Source: Xanthobacter oligotrophicus (GTDB taxonomy: Bacteria; Pseudomonadota; Alphaproteobacteria; Rhizobiales; Xanthobacteraceae). From it: a DNA stretch of 64,000 bases. Positions 8,666 to 19,637 of this stretch are shown one piece after another. Positions within the stretch are counted from its first letter, which is position 1, and the number at the start of each line of letters is the position of its first letter. Position numbers and translations under genes: made by a program. The notes beneath the pieces were generated by a model. That model ran no database searches. It was not told the DNA's origin and was given only the letters and a program-made list of their open reading frames with translations. The DNA is taken from contig NZ_VTTL01000008.1 in assembly GCF_008364685.1 (NCBI RefSeq), positions 124,001 through 188,000 on the forward strand, written 5' to 3'.

Positions 8666-10585
8666 ATGCGCTTTCCGCCCGCCTTCCTCGACGAGATCCG
8701 TGCCCGCCTCCCGGTGTCGGAGGTGGTGGGCCGGCGCGTCAAGCTGAAGAAGCAGGGGCGAGAGTTCGCCGGCCTCTCTCCCTTCAACGCGGAGAAGACT
8801 CCGTCCTTCTTCGTCAACGACCAGAAGGGCTTCTACCACTGCTTCTCCTCCGGCAAGCACGGGGACGTGTTCGATTTCCTGATGGAAACGGAGGGCGTGC
8901 CCTTCGGCGAGGCGGTGGAGCGGCTCGCCGCCATGGCCGGCCTGCCCCTGCCGCAGGAGACCCCGGAGGCCGCCGCGAAGGAGCGCCGCCGCCACACCCT
9001 GTTCGAGGTCATGTCCCTTGCCGCCCGGCATTTCGAGGAGACGCTGCAATCGCGCCTCGGGGCCAAGGCGCGCGGCTACCTCGCCGACCGGGAACTGGGC
9101 GCCGCCACCCAGAAGCGATTCGGCCTCGGCTATGCCGCCGGCGAGCGCTTCCGCCTGAAGGAGGCGCTGGGCAAGGCCGGCGTGCCGGTGGAGGACATGG
9201 TGGAAGCGGGCCTGCTGATCGCTGGCGAAGACATCCCCGTGCCCTACGACCGCTTCCGCGACCGGGTCATGTTCCCCATCACCGACCTGAAGGGCCGCAT
9301 CGTCGGCTTCGGCGGGCGGGCCCTCGAGAAAGACGTTCCGGCGAAATACCTTAACTCCCCGGAAACGGTGCTCTTCCACAAGGGATCGCTGCTCTATAAC
9401 GGCGCCGCCGCCCGCACCGCCGCCCAGTCGGGCGCGCGGGTGATCGCGGTGGAAGGCTATGTGGACGTGATCGCCATGGCCGAGGCCGGCTTCGGAGCCA
9501 CCGTGGCGCCCCTGGGCACGGCGCTGACCGAGGATCAGTTGCAGTTGCTCTGGCGCATGTCGGAAGAGCCGCTACTGCTGTTCGACGGCGACAAGGCCGG
9601 CCGCCGCGCCGCCCATCGCGCCATCGACCTCGCCCTGCCGCACCTGAAGGCCGGGCGCAGCCTCGCCTTCGCCACCCTGCCGGACGGGCAGGACCCCGAC
9701 GACCTCATCCGCCGCTCCGGCCGCGAGGCCATGGAAAGCGTGCTGGCCCAGGCGCGGCCGCTGGTAGCGGAACTGTGGGCACGCGAGAGCGAGACCGCCA
9801 CCCTCGACACGCCGGAGCGTCGCGCGGGCTTAGAGGCGCGCCTCGGCGAGGTGGTCTCCGCCATCGCCGACGAGACGGTGCGCAAGCACTATCGCCAGGA
9901 ATTGCTCAGCCGCTTCAATGCCTTGGTCTCCCCCCAGGACCGCGCGCCGGCCCGGGCCCGGCGGGAGGGCTGGAAGGAGGGCTGGCAGCCGTCCGGCGGC
10001 CGCCGCGGCGCGCCTTTGCCCCCGCCCCTGGTGCCGCGCGGTACCGAGATCGCGCGCAGCGCGCTGGTGCGCGGGCCCATGGCGGCCCTGCCCCGCAACG
10101 AGGCGCTCTTGCTGTTCTGCCTCATCAACCACACTTTCCTGCTGGACGAGGCGGACGAGGACGTGGCAAGCCTGCCACTGGCCAACCCGGAGGCGGACCG
10201 CCTGCGTCGCATCCTGATCGACGCCCACCTCGAAGGCGCCGATTCCGACGCCCTCACGGAGCGTCTGGGGCGGGAGGATATCGACGCTCTCACCCGCCGG
10301 GTGAAGGCACTCGCCAATCCTCGGCACGACTGGCCGGCATATCCAGATACCGCACAAAGCGATGTCCGGCTCTGGTGGCATCAGCGGACGGCCTTGCATC
10401 GCAAGGCCCACGCGCTATCTAGAGAGTTGAAGGAGGCCGAACGCAGCCTGGGGGAAGATCCCAGTGAAGCCAATTTTGCCTGGCTTCGGGACGTCCGCGA
10501 GCGCCTTTCGGCGCTGGACGGAACCGAGGCACTGGTGGAAGGCTTTGGTGCGTCATCAGGCCGGAGTGCGGTGCGCTCCCTTTGA
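8666..10585 (+). CDS. dnaG: DNA primase
   Basis: A 639-residue primase that lays RNA primers at the replication fork. The N-terminal zinc-ribbon-type domain (1-100), the catalytic core with TOPRIM (about 255-345; VIAVEGYVDVIAMAEAG and LLLFDGDKAGRRAA) and a C-terminal helicase-binding region can be seen. ATG 8666 begins MRFPPAFLDEIRARLP, the normal start. The canonical zinc ligands Cys-X2-His and Cys-X2-Cys read here as Ser38, Asn41, Cys59 and Ser62, so the ribbon probably binds no zinc. It precedes rpoD, echoing the macromolecular synthesis operon, but with a 294-base gap. Confidence 0.97.
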   Translation: MRFPPAFLDEIRARLPVSEVVGRRVKLKKQGREFAGLSPFNAEKTPSFFVNDQKGFYHCFSSGKHGDVFDFLMETEGVPFGEAVERLAAMAGLPLPQETPEAAAKERRRHTLFEVMSLAARHFEETLQSRLGAKARGYLADRELGAATQKRFGLGYAAGERFRLKEALGKAGVPVEDMVEAGLLIAGEDIPVPYDRFRDRVMFPITDLKGRIVGFGGRALEKDVPAKYLNSPETVLFHKGSLLYNGAAARTAAQSGARVIAVEGYVDVIAMAEAGFGATVAPLGTALTEDQLQLLWRMSEEPLLLFDGDKAGRRAAHRAIDLALPHLKAGRSLAFATLPDGQDPDDLIRRSGREAMESVLAQARPLVAELWARESETATLDTPERRAGLEARLGEVVSAIADETVRKHYRQELLSRFNALVSPQDRAPARARREGWKEGWQPSGGRRGAPLPPPLVPRGTEIARSALVRGPMAALPRNEALLLFCLINHTFLLDEADEDVASLPLANPEADRLRRILIDAHLEGADSDALTERLGREDIDALTRRVKALANPRHDWPAYPDTAQSDVRLWWHQRTALHRKAHALSRELKEAERSLGEDPSEANFAWLRDVRERLSALDGTEALVEGFGASSGRSAVRSL

Positions 10586-10879
10586 ATCGGCCATGGTCCT
10601 GGAACGCGATTCCGGGAACAAAGGAAGTTCAAGGCGGGCTGCGGCACTCTTTTTTCGCTTTCCGGCTGTCGGCTACCCCATGGTGGCCACATCGGTGAGC
10701 GAAGCAGAATGAAAGGGAGCCTAACGCATCAACCATAGGGGTTGGAAGTGCGTTCAGGCTGGTTTAACGGGATGGCGTCAAAAAAGCCGCTCCCGGGCGC
10801 AAAGGCAAAAGGTGGCACGGCCGAGGCGCCGCGCCGCCGTTCTGCTGTTGGCACTCAGCAGGATCCGCAGGAGAAGTCC

Positions 10880-12880
<2,001 letters not shown>

Positions 12881-12901
12881 GGGGACGGCATATGTGATCG
12901 G

Positions 12902-12936
12902 AAAAGGCGGCCCTTGCGGCCGCCTTTTCTTTTTCA
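12902..12936 (+). terminator. rpoD terminator
   Basis: Stem AAAAGGCGGCC (12902-12912) with GGCCGCCTTTT (12918-12928), five-base loop, followed by CTTTTT, 21 bases after the rpoD stop. Confidence 0.92.
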
Positions 12937-13084
12937 GCGTGCCGACGCCTTGCAGGGGGATCTTGGGATCGGAGGCCAAAGAAACTACCAGGACCATACG
13001 TCGAACGCCTGCGGTACGGTGCGGCAACAGTTGGTGCATCTTGCTTGCACCACGCCACGCGGGACGCCCCCGTCAAGCCTGAAT

Positions 13085-14137
13085 TCAGCTACTCTCCCGC
13101 TCCACCAGATCGAAGCCGAGATCGATGGCCGGCTCGGCGCGACAATCGCCCTCCATGAGATCCACCAGCCGGCGCGCGGCCGCCTCCCCCACCTTGGCCC
13201 GCGGGGTGCGAATGGAGGTGAGGCGCGGCGCCATGTGGGCCGACAGGGGCAGGTCGTTGAAGCCCACCACGGCGACCCGCCCGGGAATGGGGACCTGCCG
13301 CCGCGTCGCTTCGAAGATGGCGCCCTGGGCGAGGTCGTCGTTGCAGAAGAAGATGCCGTCGATGTCGGGATAGGCCTCCAGAAGGCGCACGAACAGCTCG
13401 CCGCCGAGGGCCACCGACGACGGCTCGGGCACCGACAGCCACACCGGGGGCCGGACCTCGCGCTGACCCGCCAGCACGCGCTGGAAGCCGAGCCCGCGTT
13501 CCAGCGCGCGCGGATCGAGCTGGGCGGCCACATAGGCAAGATGGCGCCGGCCCCGGGCCAGCAGGTGACGCGCCACCGCCGCGCCCGACTCCTCCTGCGA
13601 GAAGCCGACGCTGTGAACCCCCATCTCCCGGCTCAGCTCCATCATGTAGACCACCGGAATGCCGCTCGCCTTCAGCAGGCTGCGCGTGGCCGGTGTCTGC
13701 TCCAGCCCGGTAAGAAGGATGCCTCGGGGCTGGTAGGCCAGATAGTTGCGGACCAGCTTCTCCTCCTCCTCCGGCGAATAGTGGAAATTGCCGATCAGCA
13801 CCTCCAGGCCGCGCGGCATGAGCACGTCGTGGATCGCCTCCAGCGTGTCGATGAACAGCAGGTTGGAGAGGGAGGGAATAAGCACCGCCACCGCATCGCT
13901 GTGGGCGGAGGCGAGGGTGCGCGCGGCGGGGTTGGCCACGTAATTGAGCGCGGCCGCAGCTTCCCGCACCCGTTTTGCAAGATCGGGATCGACACTGGCC
14001 ACGCCGCGCAGGGCGCGCGAGGCGGTGATCGGCGAGACGCCGGCGATCCGCGCCAATTCCGCCAAGGTGGGACGGCCGCTGGCGCGCGACCCGCGGGAGG
14101 AGCCGCCGGACGATCCGCTCGAAGACCGTTGGGACAT
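13085..14137 (-). CDS. gntR: LacI-family repressor, gluconate-type (GntR of enteric naming)
   Basis: A 350-residue repressor. After a Ser/Gly-rich leader, residues 22-45 form the LacI helix-turn-helix (RPTLAELARIAGVSPITASRAL), followed by the hinge LNYVANPAARTLAS and a periplasmic-binding-protein-like effector domain ending near 345. It diverges from gntK and the gluconate permease, and palindromes of the type AGATAGCGCTATCT lie in both promoters, which together identify a gluconate regulon. The start at 14137 was chosen because the frame upstream has no ribosome site and would overlap an operator. The effector is inferred to be gluconate or 6-phosphogluconate. It is unrelated to the FCD-type GntR family at 2773. 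Confidence 0.88.
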   Translation of the reverse strand: MSQRSSSGSSGGSSRGSRASGRPTLAELARIAGVSPITASRALRGVASVDPDLAKRVREAAAALNYVANPAARTLASAHSDAVAVLIPSLSNLLFIDTLEAIHDVLMPRGLEVLIGNFHYSPEEEEKLVRNYLAYQPRGILLTGLEQTPATRSLLKASGIPVVYMMELSREMGVHSVGFSQEESGAAVARHLLARGRRHLAYVAAQLDPRALERGLGFQRVLAGQREVRPPVWLSVPEPSSVALGGELFVRLLEAYPDIDGIFFCNDDLAQGAIFEATRRQVPIPGRVAVVGFNDLPLSAHMAPRLTSIRTPRAKVGEAAARRLVDLMEGDCRAEPAIDLGFDLVERESS

Positions 14138-14178
14138 GGACGCGTTTTTCCGCTTGATAGCTGCCGCCGACAGCGCAT

Positions 14179-14194
14179 AAGATAACGCTATCTT
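14179..14194. promoter_or_regulatory. Gluconate operator 1
   Basis: AAGATAACGCTATCTT, an LacI-type palindrome with one central mismatch, directly upstream of the repressor gene; suited to autoregulation. Confidence 0.75.
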
Positions 14195-14233
14195 GACGGC
14201 ATCAAGCAAGAAACTTGCGCGCTCCACAGTAAC

Positions 14234-14248
14234 GGAAGCGCTATCTCC
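14234..14248. promoter_or_regulatory. Gluconate operator, degenerate half-matching copy
   Basis: GGAAGCGCTATCTCC keeps one good half (GCTATCTC) of the operator consensus. It lies midway in the divergent region and may assist cooperative binding. Confidence 0.45.
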
Positions 14249-14322
14249 GCAGAAGTTAGGGACATACTCGACTTAAGGTCAATGGCCCGACGGCGCATGG
14301 CAGGTATGTTTCGGCCGAGAAA

Positions 14323-14336
14323 AGATAGCGCTATCT
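14323..14336. promoter_or_regulatory. Gluconate operator 2, upstream of gntK
   Basis: AGATAGCGCTATCT is a perfect palindrome 47 bases upstream of the gntK start. Confidence 0.85.
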
Positions 14337-14382
14337 CAAAAGGGACGCGCGACACCGCCCACGGGGCACGGGGGAGACGAGG

Positions 14383-14952
14383 ATGGGCGACAGGATTGCA
14401 GCCCTGGTGGTGATGGGCGTTTCGGGCTGCGGCAAGAGCAGCGTCGGCGCGGCCGTGGCCGAGCTGGCCGGGGCACGCCTGATCGAAGGCGACAGTTTTC
14501 ATCCCGCGGGCAACATCGCCAAGATGTCCGCCGGCATTCCCCTCGACGACGACGATCGCGCCGGATGGCTGGCGCGCCTCGGCGAGGAGATGGCGCGCAC
14601 CCTCAGTGAGGGCGCGGCACCGGTTCTCACCTGCTCGGCGCTGAAGCTGAAATATCGCGATGCGCTGCGTGCCGCCGTGCCAGGCCTCGGCTTCGTGTTT
14701 CTCGACCTGACACGGGAAATGGCGGCCCGCCGGGTAGCCGAACGGCCCGGACATTTCATGCCGGCGAGCCTCATCGACAGCCAGTTCGCGGCGCTGGAGC
14801 GCCCGTCGGCGGAGGGCCTGACGCTGACCCTCGATGCCACGCTCCCTCTGTCCGAGATGGCCCCCCGCGTCGTGGAATGGTGGCGCGCGTCTACGGAGAT
14901 GCACGCAGGGGCGCGACACATCCCCGGCTCCACTCTTAGCCAGGCCGTCTAA
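14383..14952 (+). CDS. gntK: Gluconokinase
   Basis: A 189-residue P-loop kinase that phosphorylates D-gluconate to 6-phosphogluconate, feeding the Entner-Doudoroff or pentose phosphate route. The Walker A motif is GVSGCGKS at 12-19, followed by EGDSFHPAGNIAKMSAGIPLDD, the gluconate-binding signature, and CSALKLKYRDALR. ATG 14383 follows GGAGACGAGG. Length is normal. The permease gene follows after 189 bases that hold another operator, so the permease also has its own promoter. Confidence 0.96.
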   Translation: MGDRIAALVVMGVSGCGKSSVGAAVAELAGARLIEGDSFHPAGNIAKMSAGIPLDDDDRAGWLARLGEEMARTLSEGAAPVLTCSALKLKYRDALRAAVPGLGFVFLDLTREMAARRVAERPGHFMPASLIDSQFAALERPSAEGLTLTLDATLPLSEMAPRVVEWWRASTEMHAGARHIPGSTLSQAV

Positions 14953-15018
14953 CCCCTTCTTTTTCTCCTCCGTCCGCCCGGGTACGGGATCGCTGATGCG
15001 GGGCAGCTTTCGCGCATA

Positions 15019-15036
15019 TGAGATAGCGCTATCTCA
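15019..15036. promoter_or_regulatory. Gluconate operator 3, upstream of the permease
   Basis: TGAGATAGCGCTATCTCA is an 18-base perfect palindrome, the best match in the locus, 106 bases before the permease start. Confidence 0.88.
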
Positions 15037-15141
15037 CCTTGCGTCAGCGAAACTTCTTTGTCTTCCCGGCCAACCGCACCGGGGCGACAGGCCCACGGAC
15101 GGTCATTTTCCACTGAGTTTCAAGACCATTGTGAGGAACGC

Positions 15142-16494
15142 ATGCTGGGCATGAGCAAGGACACATTTCTACTGGTCGACGCGGCGGTGACCATCATCGG
15201 TCTCATCGTCCTCATCACCCGCTTCAAGGTCCACCCGTTCGTGGCGCTGATCCTGGCCGCGGGCTTCCTGGGGCTCAGCTCCGGCATGCCGGTGGACCTC
15301 ATCATGAAGTCGTTCCAGGACGGCTTCGGCGGCGTGCTGGGCTTCGTTGGCATCGTGCTCGGGCTTGGCACCATGCTGGGCAAGCTCATGGCCGAATCGG
15401 GCGGCGCGGACCAGATCGCCCAGACCCTCATCAACGCCTTCGGCAAGCAGCGGGTGCACTGGGCCATCATGCTCGCCGCCTTCCTGGTGGGCATTCCGCT
15501 ATTCTTCGAGATCGGCTTCGTGCTGCTCATCCCCCTCGTCTTCGTCGTGGCAAGCCGCACCGGCGTGTCCCTGGTGAAGGTGGGCATCTCGCTCCTGGCC
15601 GGCCTCTCGGCCGTGCACGGCCTGGTGCCGCCCCATCCAGGGCCTCTACTGGCGGTGGGCGTGTTCGGCGCCGATATCGGCAAGACCATCTTCTACGGCC
15701 TCATCGTCGGCCTTCCCGCGGCCGCTATCGCCGGCCCCATGTTCGGCTCGTTCATTTCAAGGCGCATTCCGGGCCATGCCTCGCCGGAGCTGGTCGCCCA
15801 GTTCGTGCAGGATACCCGCACCCACAGCCTGCCCGGCTTCGGCGTCACCCTCGCCACCATCCTGCTGCCGGTGGTGCTGATGCTGCTGAAGGCCTTCGCC
15901 GACGTGACCTTCGCGGCCGGCCATCCGGTGCGCTCCTGGCTGGACCTCATCGGCCATCCCATCACCGCGCTGCTCGCGGCGCTGCTGCTGTCGCTCTACA
16001 CCTTCGGCAGCGCGCGCGGCTTCACACGCGAGGTCATCGGCAAGCACCTCAACGACAGCCTCCTGCCGGTGGCGGGCATTATCCTCATCGTCGGTGCCGG
16101 CGGCGGCTTCAAGCAGATGCTGGTGGCGAGCGGGGTGGGCGATGTCATCGGCCACATGGCGGTGCAGGCCCACGTGAACCCCATCCTGCTCGCTTGGCTG
16201 GTGGCGGCGGTGATCCGCGTGGCCACGGGCTCCGCCACGGTGGCGACCATCACAGGCGCGGGCATCGTCGCCCCGGTCCTCGCGCTTACCCCCGGCGTCA
16301 ACCGCGAACTGCTGGTGCTTGCCACCGGCGCAGGCTCGGTGGTGCTCTCCCACGTCAACGACGCCGGCTTCTGGCTGGTGAAGCAGTATTTCAACATGAC
16401 GGTGGAGGAGACCTTCAAGACCTGGACCGCCATGGAGACGATCCTGTCGGTGGTCGCCCTCGGCCTCATCATGGCTCTGTCGCTGGTGGTGTAG
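15142..16494 (+). CDS. Gluconate:proton symporter (GntP family)
   Basis: A 450-residue inner-membrane permease with about twelve helices. Signs of the family are KVHPFVALILAAGFLGL, GFGGVLGFVGIVLGLGTMLGKLM, PLFFEIGFVLLIPLVF and the C-terminal SHVNDAGFWLVKQYFNMTVEETFKTW. ATG 15142 has GTGAGGAA upstream. Together with gntK and the LacI-type repressor it makes a complete gluconate uptake and activation unit. GntT, GntU and GntP are close paralogues, so I leave the symbol open. Confidence 0.95.
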   Translation: MLGMSKDTFLLVDAAVTIIGLIVLITRFKVHPFVALILAAGFLGLSSGMPVDLIMKSFQDGFGGVLGFVGIVLGLGTMLGKLMAESGGADQIAQTLINAFGKQRVHWAIMLAAFLVGIPLFFEIGFVLLIPLVFVVASRTGVSLVKVGISLLAGLSAVHGLVPPHPGPLLAVGVFGADIGKTIFYGLIVGLPAAAIAGPMFGSFISRRIPGHASPELVAQFVQDTRTHSLPGFGVTLATILLPVVLMLLKAFADVTFAAGHPVRSWLDLIGHPITALLAALLLSLYTFGSARGFTREVIGKHLNDSLLPVAGIILIVGAGGGFKQMLVASGVGDVIGHMAVQAHVNPILLAWLVAAVIRVATGSATVATITGAGIVAPVLALTPGVNRELLVLATGAGSVVLSHVNDAGFWLVKQYFNMTVEETFKTWTAMETILSVVALGLIMALSLVV

Positions 16495-16508
16495 CTCCAC
16501 CGCGACAG

Positions 16509-16556
16509 CACGCCCGCCGCCGCTTCCCCAAGTCCGGCGGCGGGCGTGGTTTTTTA
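16509..16556 (+). terminator. Terminator after the gluconate permease
   Basis: CACGCCCGCCGCC pairs with GGCGGCGGGCGTG across a 14-base loop and is followed by GTTTTTTA. Confidence 0.9.
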
Positions 16557-16615
16557 CGATCCCGAAGATGCTGCGCATCCGGGATCTCTTCGCTCAAGCG
16601 CCGCGCGGGCCGGTG

Positions 16616-17077
16616 TCAGGGCTGGCGGAACCGGGCGCGGATGCGCTGCTCCAGCTCGTCGCGCACGGTGCGGTAGGCGTCGAGGCGCTGCTCGCGATTG
16701 CCGGCTTCCCGGGAGGGGTCGGGGGTGGGCCAGTATTCCACGCCCAGGGCGTTGGTGCGGGTCAGCTCCAGCGCGCGGTGGTGGGCGTCGGGCGAGAGGG
16801 TGATAGCGAGGTCGAAGCTGAGGCCCTCATATTCCTCGAGGTCCTCCACACTTTGCGGCCGATGCTTCTTCACGTCGAGGCCGATTTCGTCCAGCACCGC
16901 GGTGACGAAGGGGTCCACGTCCCCCGCGATCACGCCGGCCGAGGCCACATAGATGGACTTGCCGAACAGGTGCTTGGCCAACGCCTGCGCCATCACCGAG
17001 CGCACGACGTTCTGCCCGCACATGAAGAGAACCGATTGCGGCCGCGCCGAGCGCTTGGGTACCGCAGGCGGCTCCAT
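16616..17077 (-). CDS. Low-molecular-weight tyrosine phosphatase / arsenate reductase-like protein
   Basis: A 153-residue protein of the LMW-PTP fold. The phosphate-binding loop C-X5-R is seen as Cys20-GQNVV-Arg26 followed by Ser, and the general acid sits in WPTPDPS. The usual CxGNxCRS is changed to CGQNVVRS, so this is a divergent branch. It overlaps nothing and starts six bases after UPF0262, in an operon with hisD, a grouping common in this order. It may be a protein phosphatase or an arsenate reductase; I cannot choose from sequence alone. Confidence 0.87.
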   Translation of the reverse strand: MEPPAVPKRSARPQSVLFMCGQNVVRSVMAQALAKHLFGKSIYVASAGVIAGDVDPFVTAVLDEIGLDVKKHRPQSVEDLEEYEGLSFDLAITLSPDAHHRALELTRTNALGVEYWPTPDPSREAGNREQRLDAYRTVRDELEQRIRARFRQP

Positions 17078-17083
17078 GGTCGC

Positions 17084-17578
17084 TCAGCCTTTCCAGTGCA
17101 GGGCGCAGATGAGCGTGAACAGGCGCCGGGCGCTGTCGAAATCCAGCTCCACCTTGCCGTCGAGGCGCTCGCGCAGCAGCGTCGAGCCCTCGTTGTGGAG
17201 CCCGCGCCGGCCCATGTCGATAGCCTCGATCTGGCTCGGCGAAGCGGAGCGGATGGCGCTGTAATAGCTTTCGCAGACGAGGAAATAGTCCTTCACCACC
17301 TTGCGGAAGGGGGTGAGGGAGAGGTGGTGCTGCACCACCTGCTCGCCGCTCTCGCGCTTGATGTCCAGCACCAGGCGGCTCTCCGCGAGCGAGATGTGGA
17401 GCGTATAGGGCCCCTCCCCGGGATCGCCGCACGGGGCGAAGCTGTTGTCCTCGATGAGGTCCCAGATGGCGGTGGCACGCTCGTGGTCGATGTCGGCGCT
17501 GGAATGGCCGATGGAGGCGTCGTCGAGAGTCACCGCGCTGAGGCGGGCTGAGGGGCGCGCATCCGGCTTATCGCTCAT
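17084..17578 (-). CDS. UPF0262 family protein
   Basis: A 164-residue conserved protein of unknown function, found mainly in alphaproteobacteria. Typical stretches are [54 protein letters not shown] and the end [15 protein letters not shown] 17578 has AAGGACGAGG upstream; an earlier in-frame ATG is less likely because it would overlap hisD. Spacing of 16 bases to hisD and 6 to the phosphatase gene suggests one transcript. No catalytic motif is evident. Confidence 0.9.
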   Translation of the reverse strand: MSDKPDARPSARLSAVTLDDASIGHSSADIDHERATAIWDLIEDNSFAPCGDPGEGPYTLHISLAESRLVLDIKRESGEQVVQHHLSLTPFRKVVKDYFLVCESYYSAIRSASPSQIEAIDMGRRGLHNEGSTLLRERLDGKVELDFDSARRLFTLICALHWKG

Positions 17579-17594
17579 CGCCTCGTCCTTCCGA

Positions 17595-18887
17595 TCATCT
17601 GTTGGTGCGGATGGAGACAGACCGCCCGTGGGCATCGAGGCGCTCTACCGCCGCAAGGCGCACGGCCGCCGGCCCGAGCTGTTCCAGCGCGCCGGCGTCG
17701 AGCTTCAGGATCGAGGTGCGCTTCATGAAGTCGAGCACGGACAGGCCCGAGGAGAAGCGCGCCGAGCGGGCGGTGGGCAGCACGTGGTTGGTGCCACCCA
17801 CATAGTCGCCGATGGCCTCCGGCGTGAAGGCGCCCACGAAGATCGCCCCCGCATGCCGCACCTTGGCCGCAAGGTCGTCCGCATTGGCGGCGTGGATCTC
17901 CAGGTGCTCGGGCGCAATGCGATCCACCAGCGGAATGGCCGAGGCAAGGTCGGGCACCAGGATGATGGCGCCATGGTCGCGCCACGAGGCGGAGGCGATG
18001 GCGACACGCGGCAGGGTCGCCAGCATGCCCTCCACCGCCTTCTCCACCTGGTCCGCCAGCTCGGGCGAATCGGTGATGAGGATGGACTGGGCGGCGGTGT
18101 CGTGCTCGGCCTGGGCGAGGAGGTCGGCGGCGATCCAGTCGGCGCTGGCGTCCCCGTCGGCGAGGATCAGCACCTCGGAGGGGCCGGCCACCATGTCGAT
18201 GCCCACCTTGCCGAACACCTGCCGTTTCGCAGCCGCCACATAGGCGTTGCCGGGGCCGACGATCTTGTCCACCGGCTGGATGGTCCTGGTGCCATAGGCC
18301 AGCGCCGCCACCGCCTGGGCACCGCCCACACGATAAACCTCGTGCACGCCGGCAAGGCGCGCCGCCGCCAGCACCAAAGGTGCGATCTCGCCATCCGGAG
18401 CCGGCACCACCATGACGATGCGCGGAACGCCCGCGACCTGCGCCGGCACCGCATTCATGAGCACGGACGACGGATAGGCCGCAGTGCCGCCGGGCACATA
18501 GAGCCCCACCGCGTCCACGCTGGTCCAGCGATGGCCCAGCACCACGCCGGCGGCATCGCGATAGCTGTCGTCGGCCGGCTTCTGGCGGGCGTGATGGGAT
18601 TCAATGCGTGCCTTGGCGAAGACGAGCGCCTCGCGGGTCTCGTCCGGGATGGAGGCGAGGGCGGCGTCCAGCTCCGCGTCGCTCACGCGCAAGCCGAGCT
18701 TTGCAAGGTCCACCCGGTCGAAGGTGCGCGACAGATCGATGAGGGCCTCATCGCCCCGCGCGCGCACGTCGGCGATGATGGTGGCCACCTGTTCCTGCAC
18801 GTCCACCGAGGCCTCGCGCTTGGAGCCGAGGAAGGTGGTGAAACGCTCGGGAAAATCGGGTTGTTCGGTGATGAGGCGGATCGGCAT
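17595..18887 (-). CDS. hisD: Histidinol dehydrogenase
   Basis: A 430-residue NAD- and zinc-dependent enzyme that makes the last two oxidations to histidine. Family landmarks are [57 protein letters not shown] and the C-terminal [18 protein letters not shown]. The ATG at 18887 begins [12 protein letters not shown]. It lies 94 bases downstream of a DUF2948 gene and leads the UPF0262 and phosphatase genes. Other his genes are not adjacent; hisS is 17 kb away. Confidence 0.97.
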   Translation of the reverse strand: MPIRLITEQPDFPERFTTFLGSKREASVDVQEQVATIIADVRARGDEALIDLSRTFDRVDLAKLGLRVSDAELDAALASIPDETREALVFAKARIESHHARQKPADDSYRDAAGVVLGHRWTSVDAVGLYVPGGTAAYPSSVLMNAVPAQVAGVPRIVMVVPAPDGEIAPLVLAAARLAGVHEVYRVGGAQAVAALAYGTRTIQPVDKIVGPGNAYVAAAKRQVFGKVGIDMVAGPSEVLILADGDASADWIAADLLAQAEHDTAAQSILITDSPELADQVEKAVEGMLATLPRVAIASASWRDHGAIILVPDLASAIPLVDRIAPEHLEIHAANADDLAAKVRHAGAIFVGAFTPEAIGDYVGGTNHVLPTARSARFSSGLSVLDFMKRTSILKLDAGALEQLGPAAVRLAAVERLDAHGRSVSIRTNR

Positions 18888-18981
18888 GACGCCTTGCTAG
18901 AGCAGGTTCGTCCGCGAGGGAAGCCCCGCGGTCACCGTGCCGCGCCGACAGCACGCTGCGCCGGCGCCTCTGCAGCCCCGC

Positions 18982-19446
18982 TCAAGCAGCGGTGCCCTTG
19001 GATTGCGTCACTTCTTCCGGCACCGGGTGCTTGGGCGCATGGGTGCAGCCCCAGGCGGGCCCGAGGTCCCGCATGCCGGCCTCGATGCACTCCACCTCAA
19101 GCCGCACTTCCGCGCCGCCGGAGAACGTGAGCAGCACGAAGCCCGAGGGGGTCTCGCCGGGGATGAAGGTGACGGCCAGGAGATTGAGCACGCCGGTGCG
19201 GCGCGCCTCCTCCATGTTGCGGCACTTCACGTCGCGCACCCGCTCGAAATGCAGGCCAGTGCGCCGGCGCACGGTCTCGTTCGCGCAGACCTGCTGGTCC
19301 CAGTCGAAGCGGTTCAGCACCATGGCGAAGCGCTGCAGCCGCGGCAGGAACCCCATGTCGACCGTCTTCACCACCGCATCCTGGAGATGGGCGGAAAAGA
19401 TCGCGAGATCCTCGTCGTCGAGGGCGATGAGCTTCAAATTTTCCAT
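18982..19446 (-). CDS. DUF2948 family protein
   Basis: A 154-residue conserved protein typical of Hyphomicrobiales, of unknown function. It begins MENLKLIALDDEDLAIFSAHLQD and contains RFAMVLNRFDWDQ and VRLEVECIEAGMRDLG. The frame is open upstream, but ATG 19446 fits the family start. In related genomes it sits between murA and hisD; here murA is missing and a hydrolase gene faces away. Probably in the hisD transcript. Confidence 0.88.
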   Translation of the reverse strand: MENLKLIALDDEDLAIFSAHLQDAVVKTVDMGFLPRLQRFAMVLNRFDWDQQVCANETVRRRTGLHFERVRDVKCRNMEEARRTGVLNLLAVTFIPGETPSGFVLLTFSGGAEVRLEVECIEAGMRDLGPAWGCTHAPKHPVPEEVTQSKGTAA

Positions 19447-19637
19447 GGCGATGCTGCCTTTCTGGCATGAAGCGCAAATAGCGATCACAGCCCCGCCCTT
19501 CAAGGGGCAAAGGCGCGGCTCAGGTCTGCAACAGCCCGCCGGGACGGGCAAAACGCGATGCTTCGCCTTTGCCATGGCGCCCCGGCGACCTATAGGTTCC
19601 CTGCGCCGGCGCATGCGGCATAAGGGATGACGGCACC

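Noticed and set aside
10742-10879. Longer rpoD beginning at TTG 10742 or ATG 10772.
   Set aside because: No ribosome site; the ATG at 10880 has AGGAGA and matches the usual alphaproteobacterial start.
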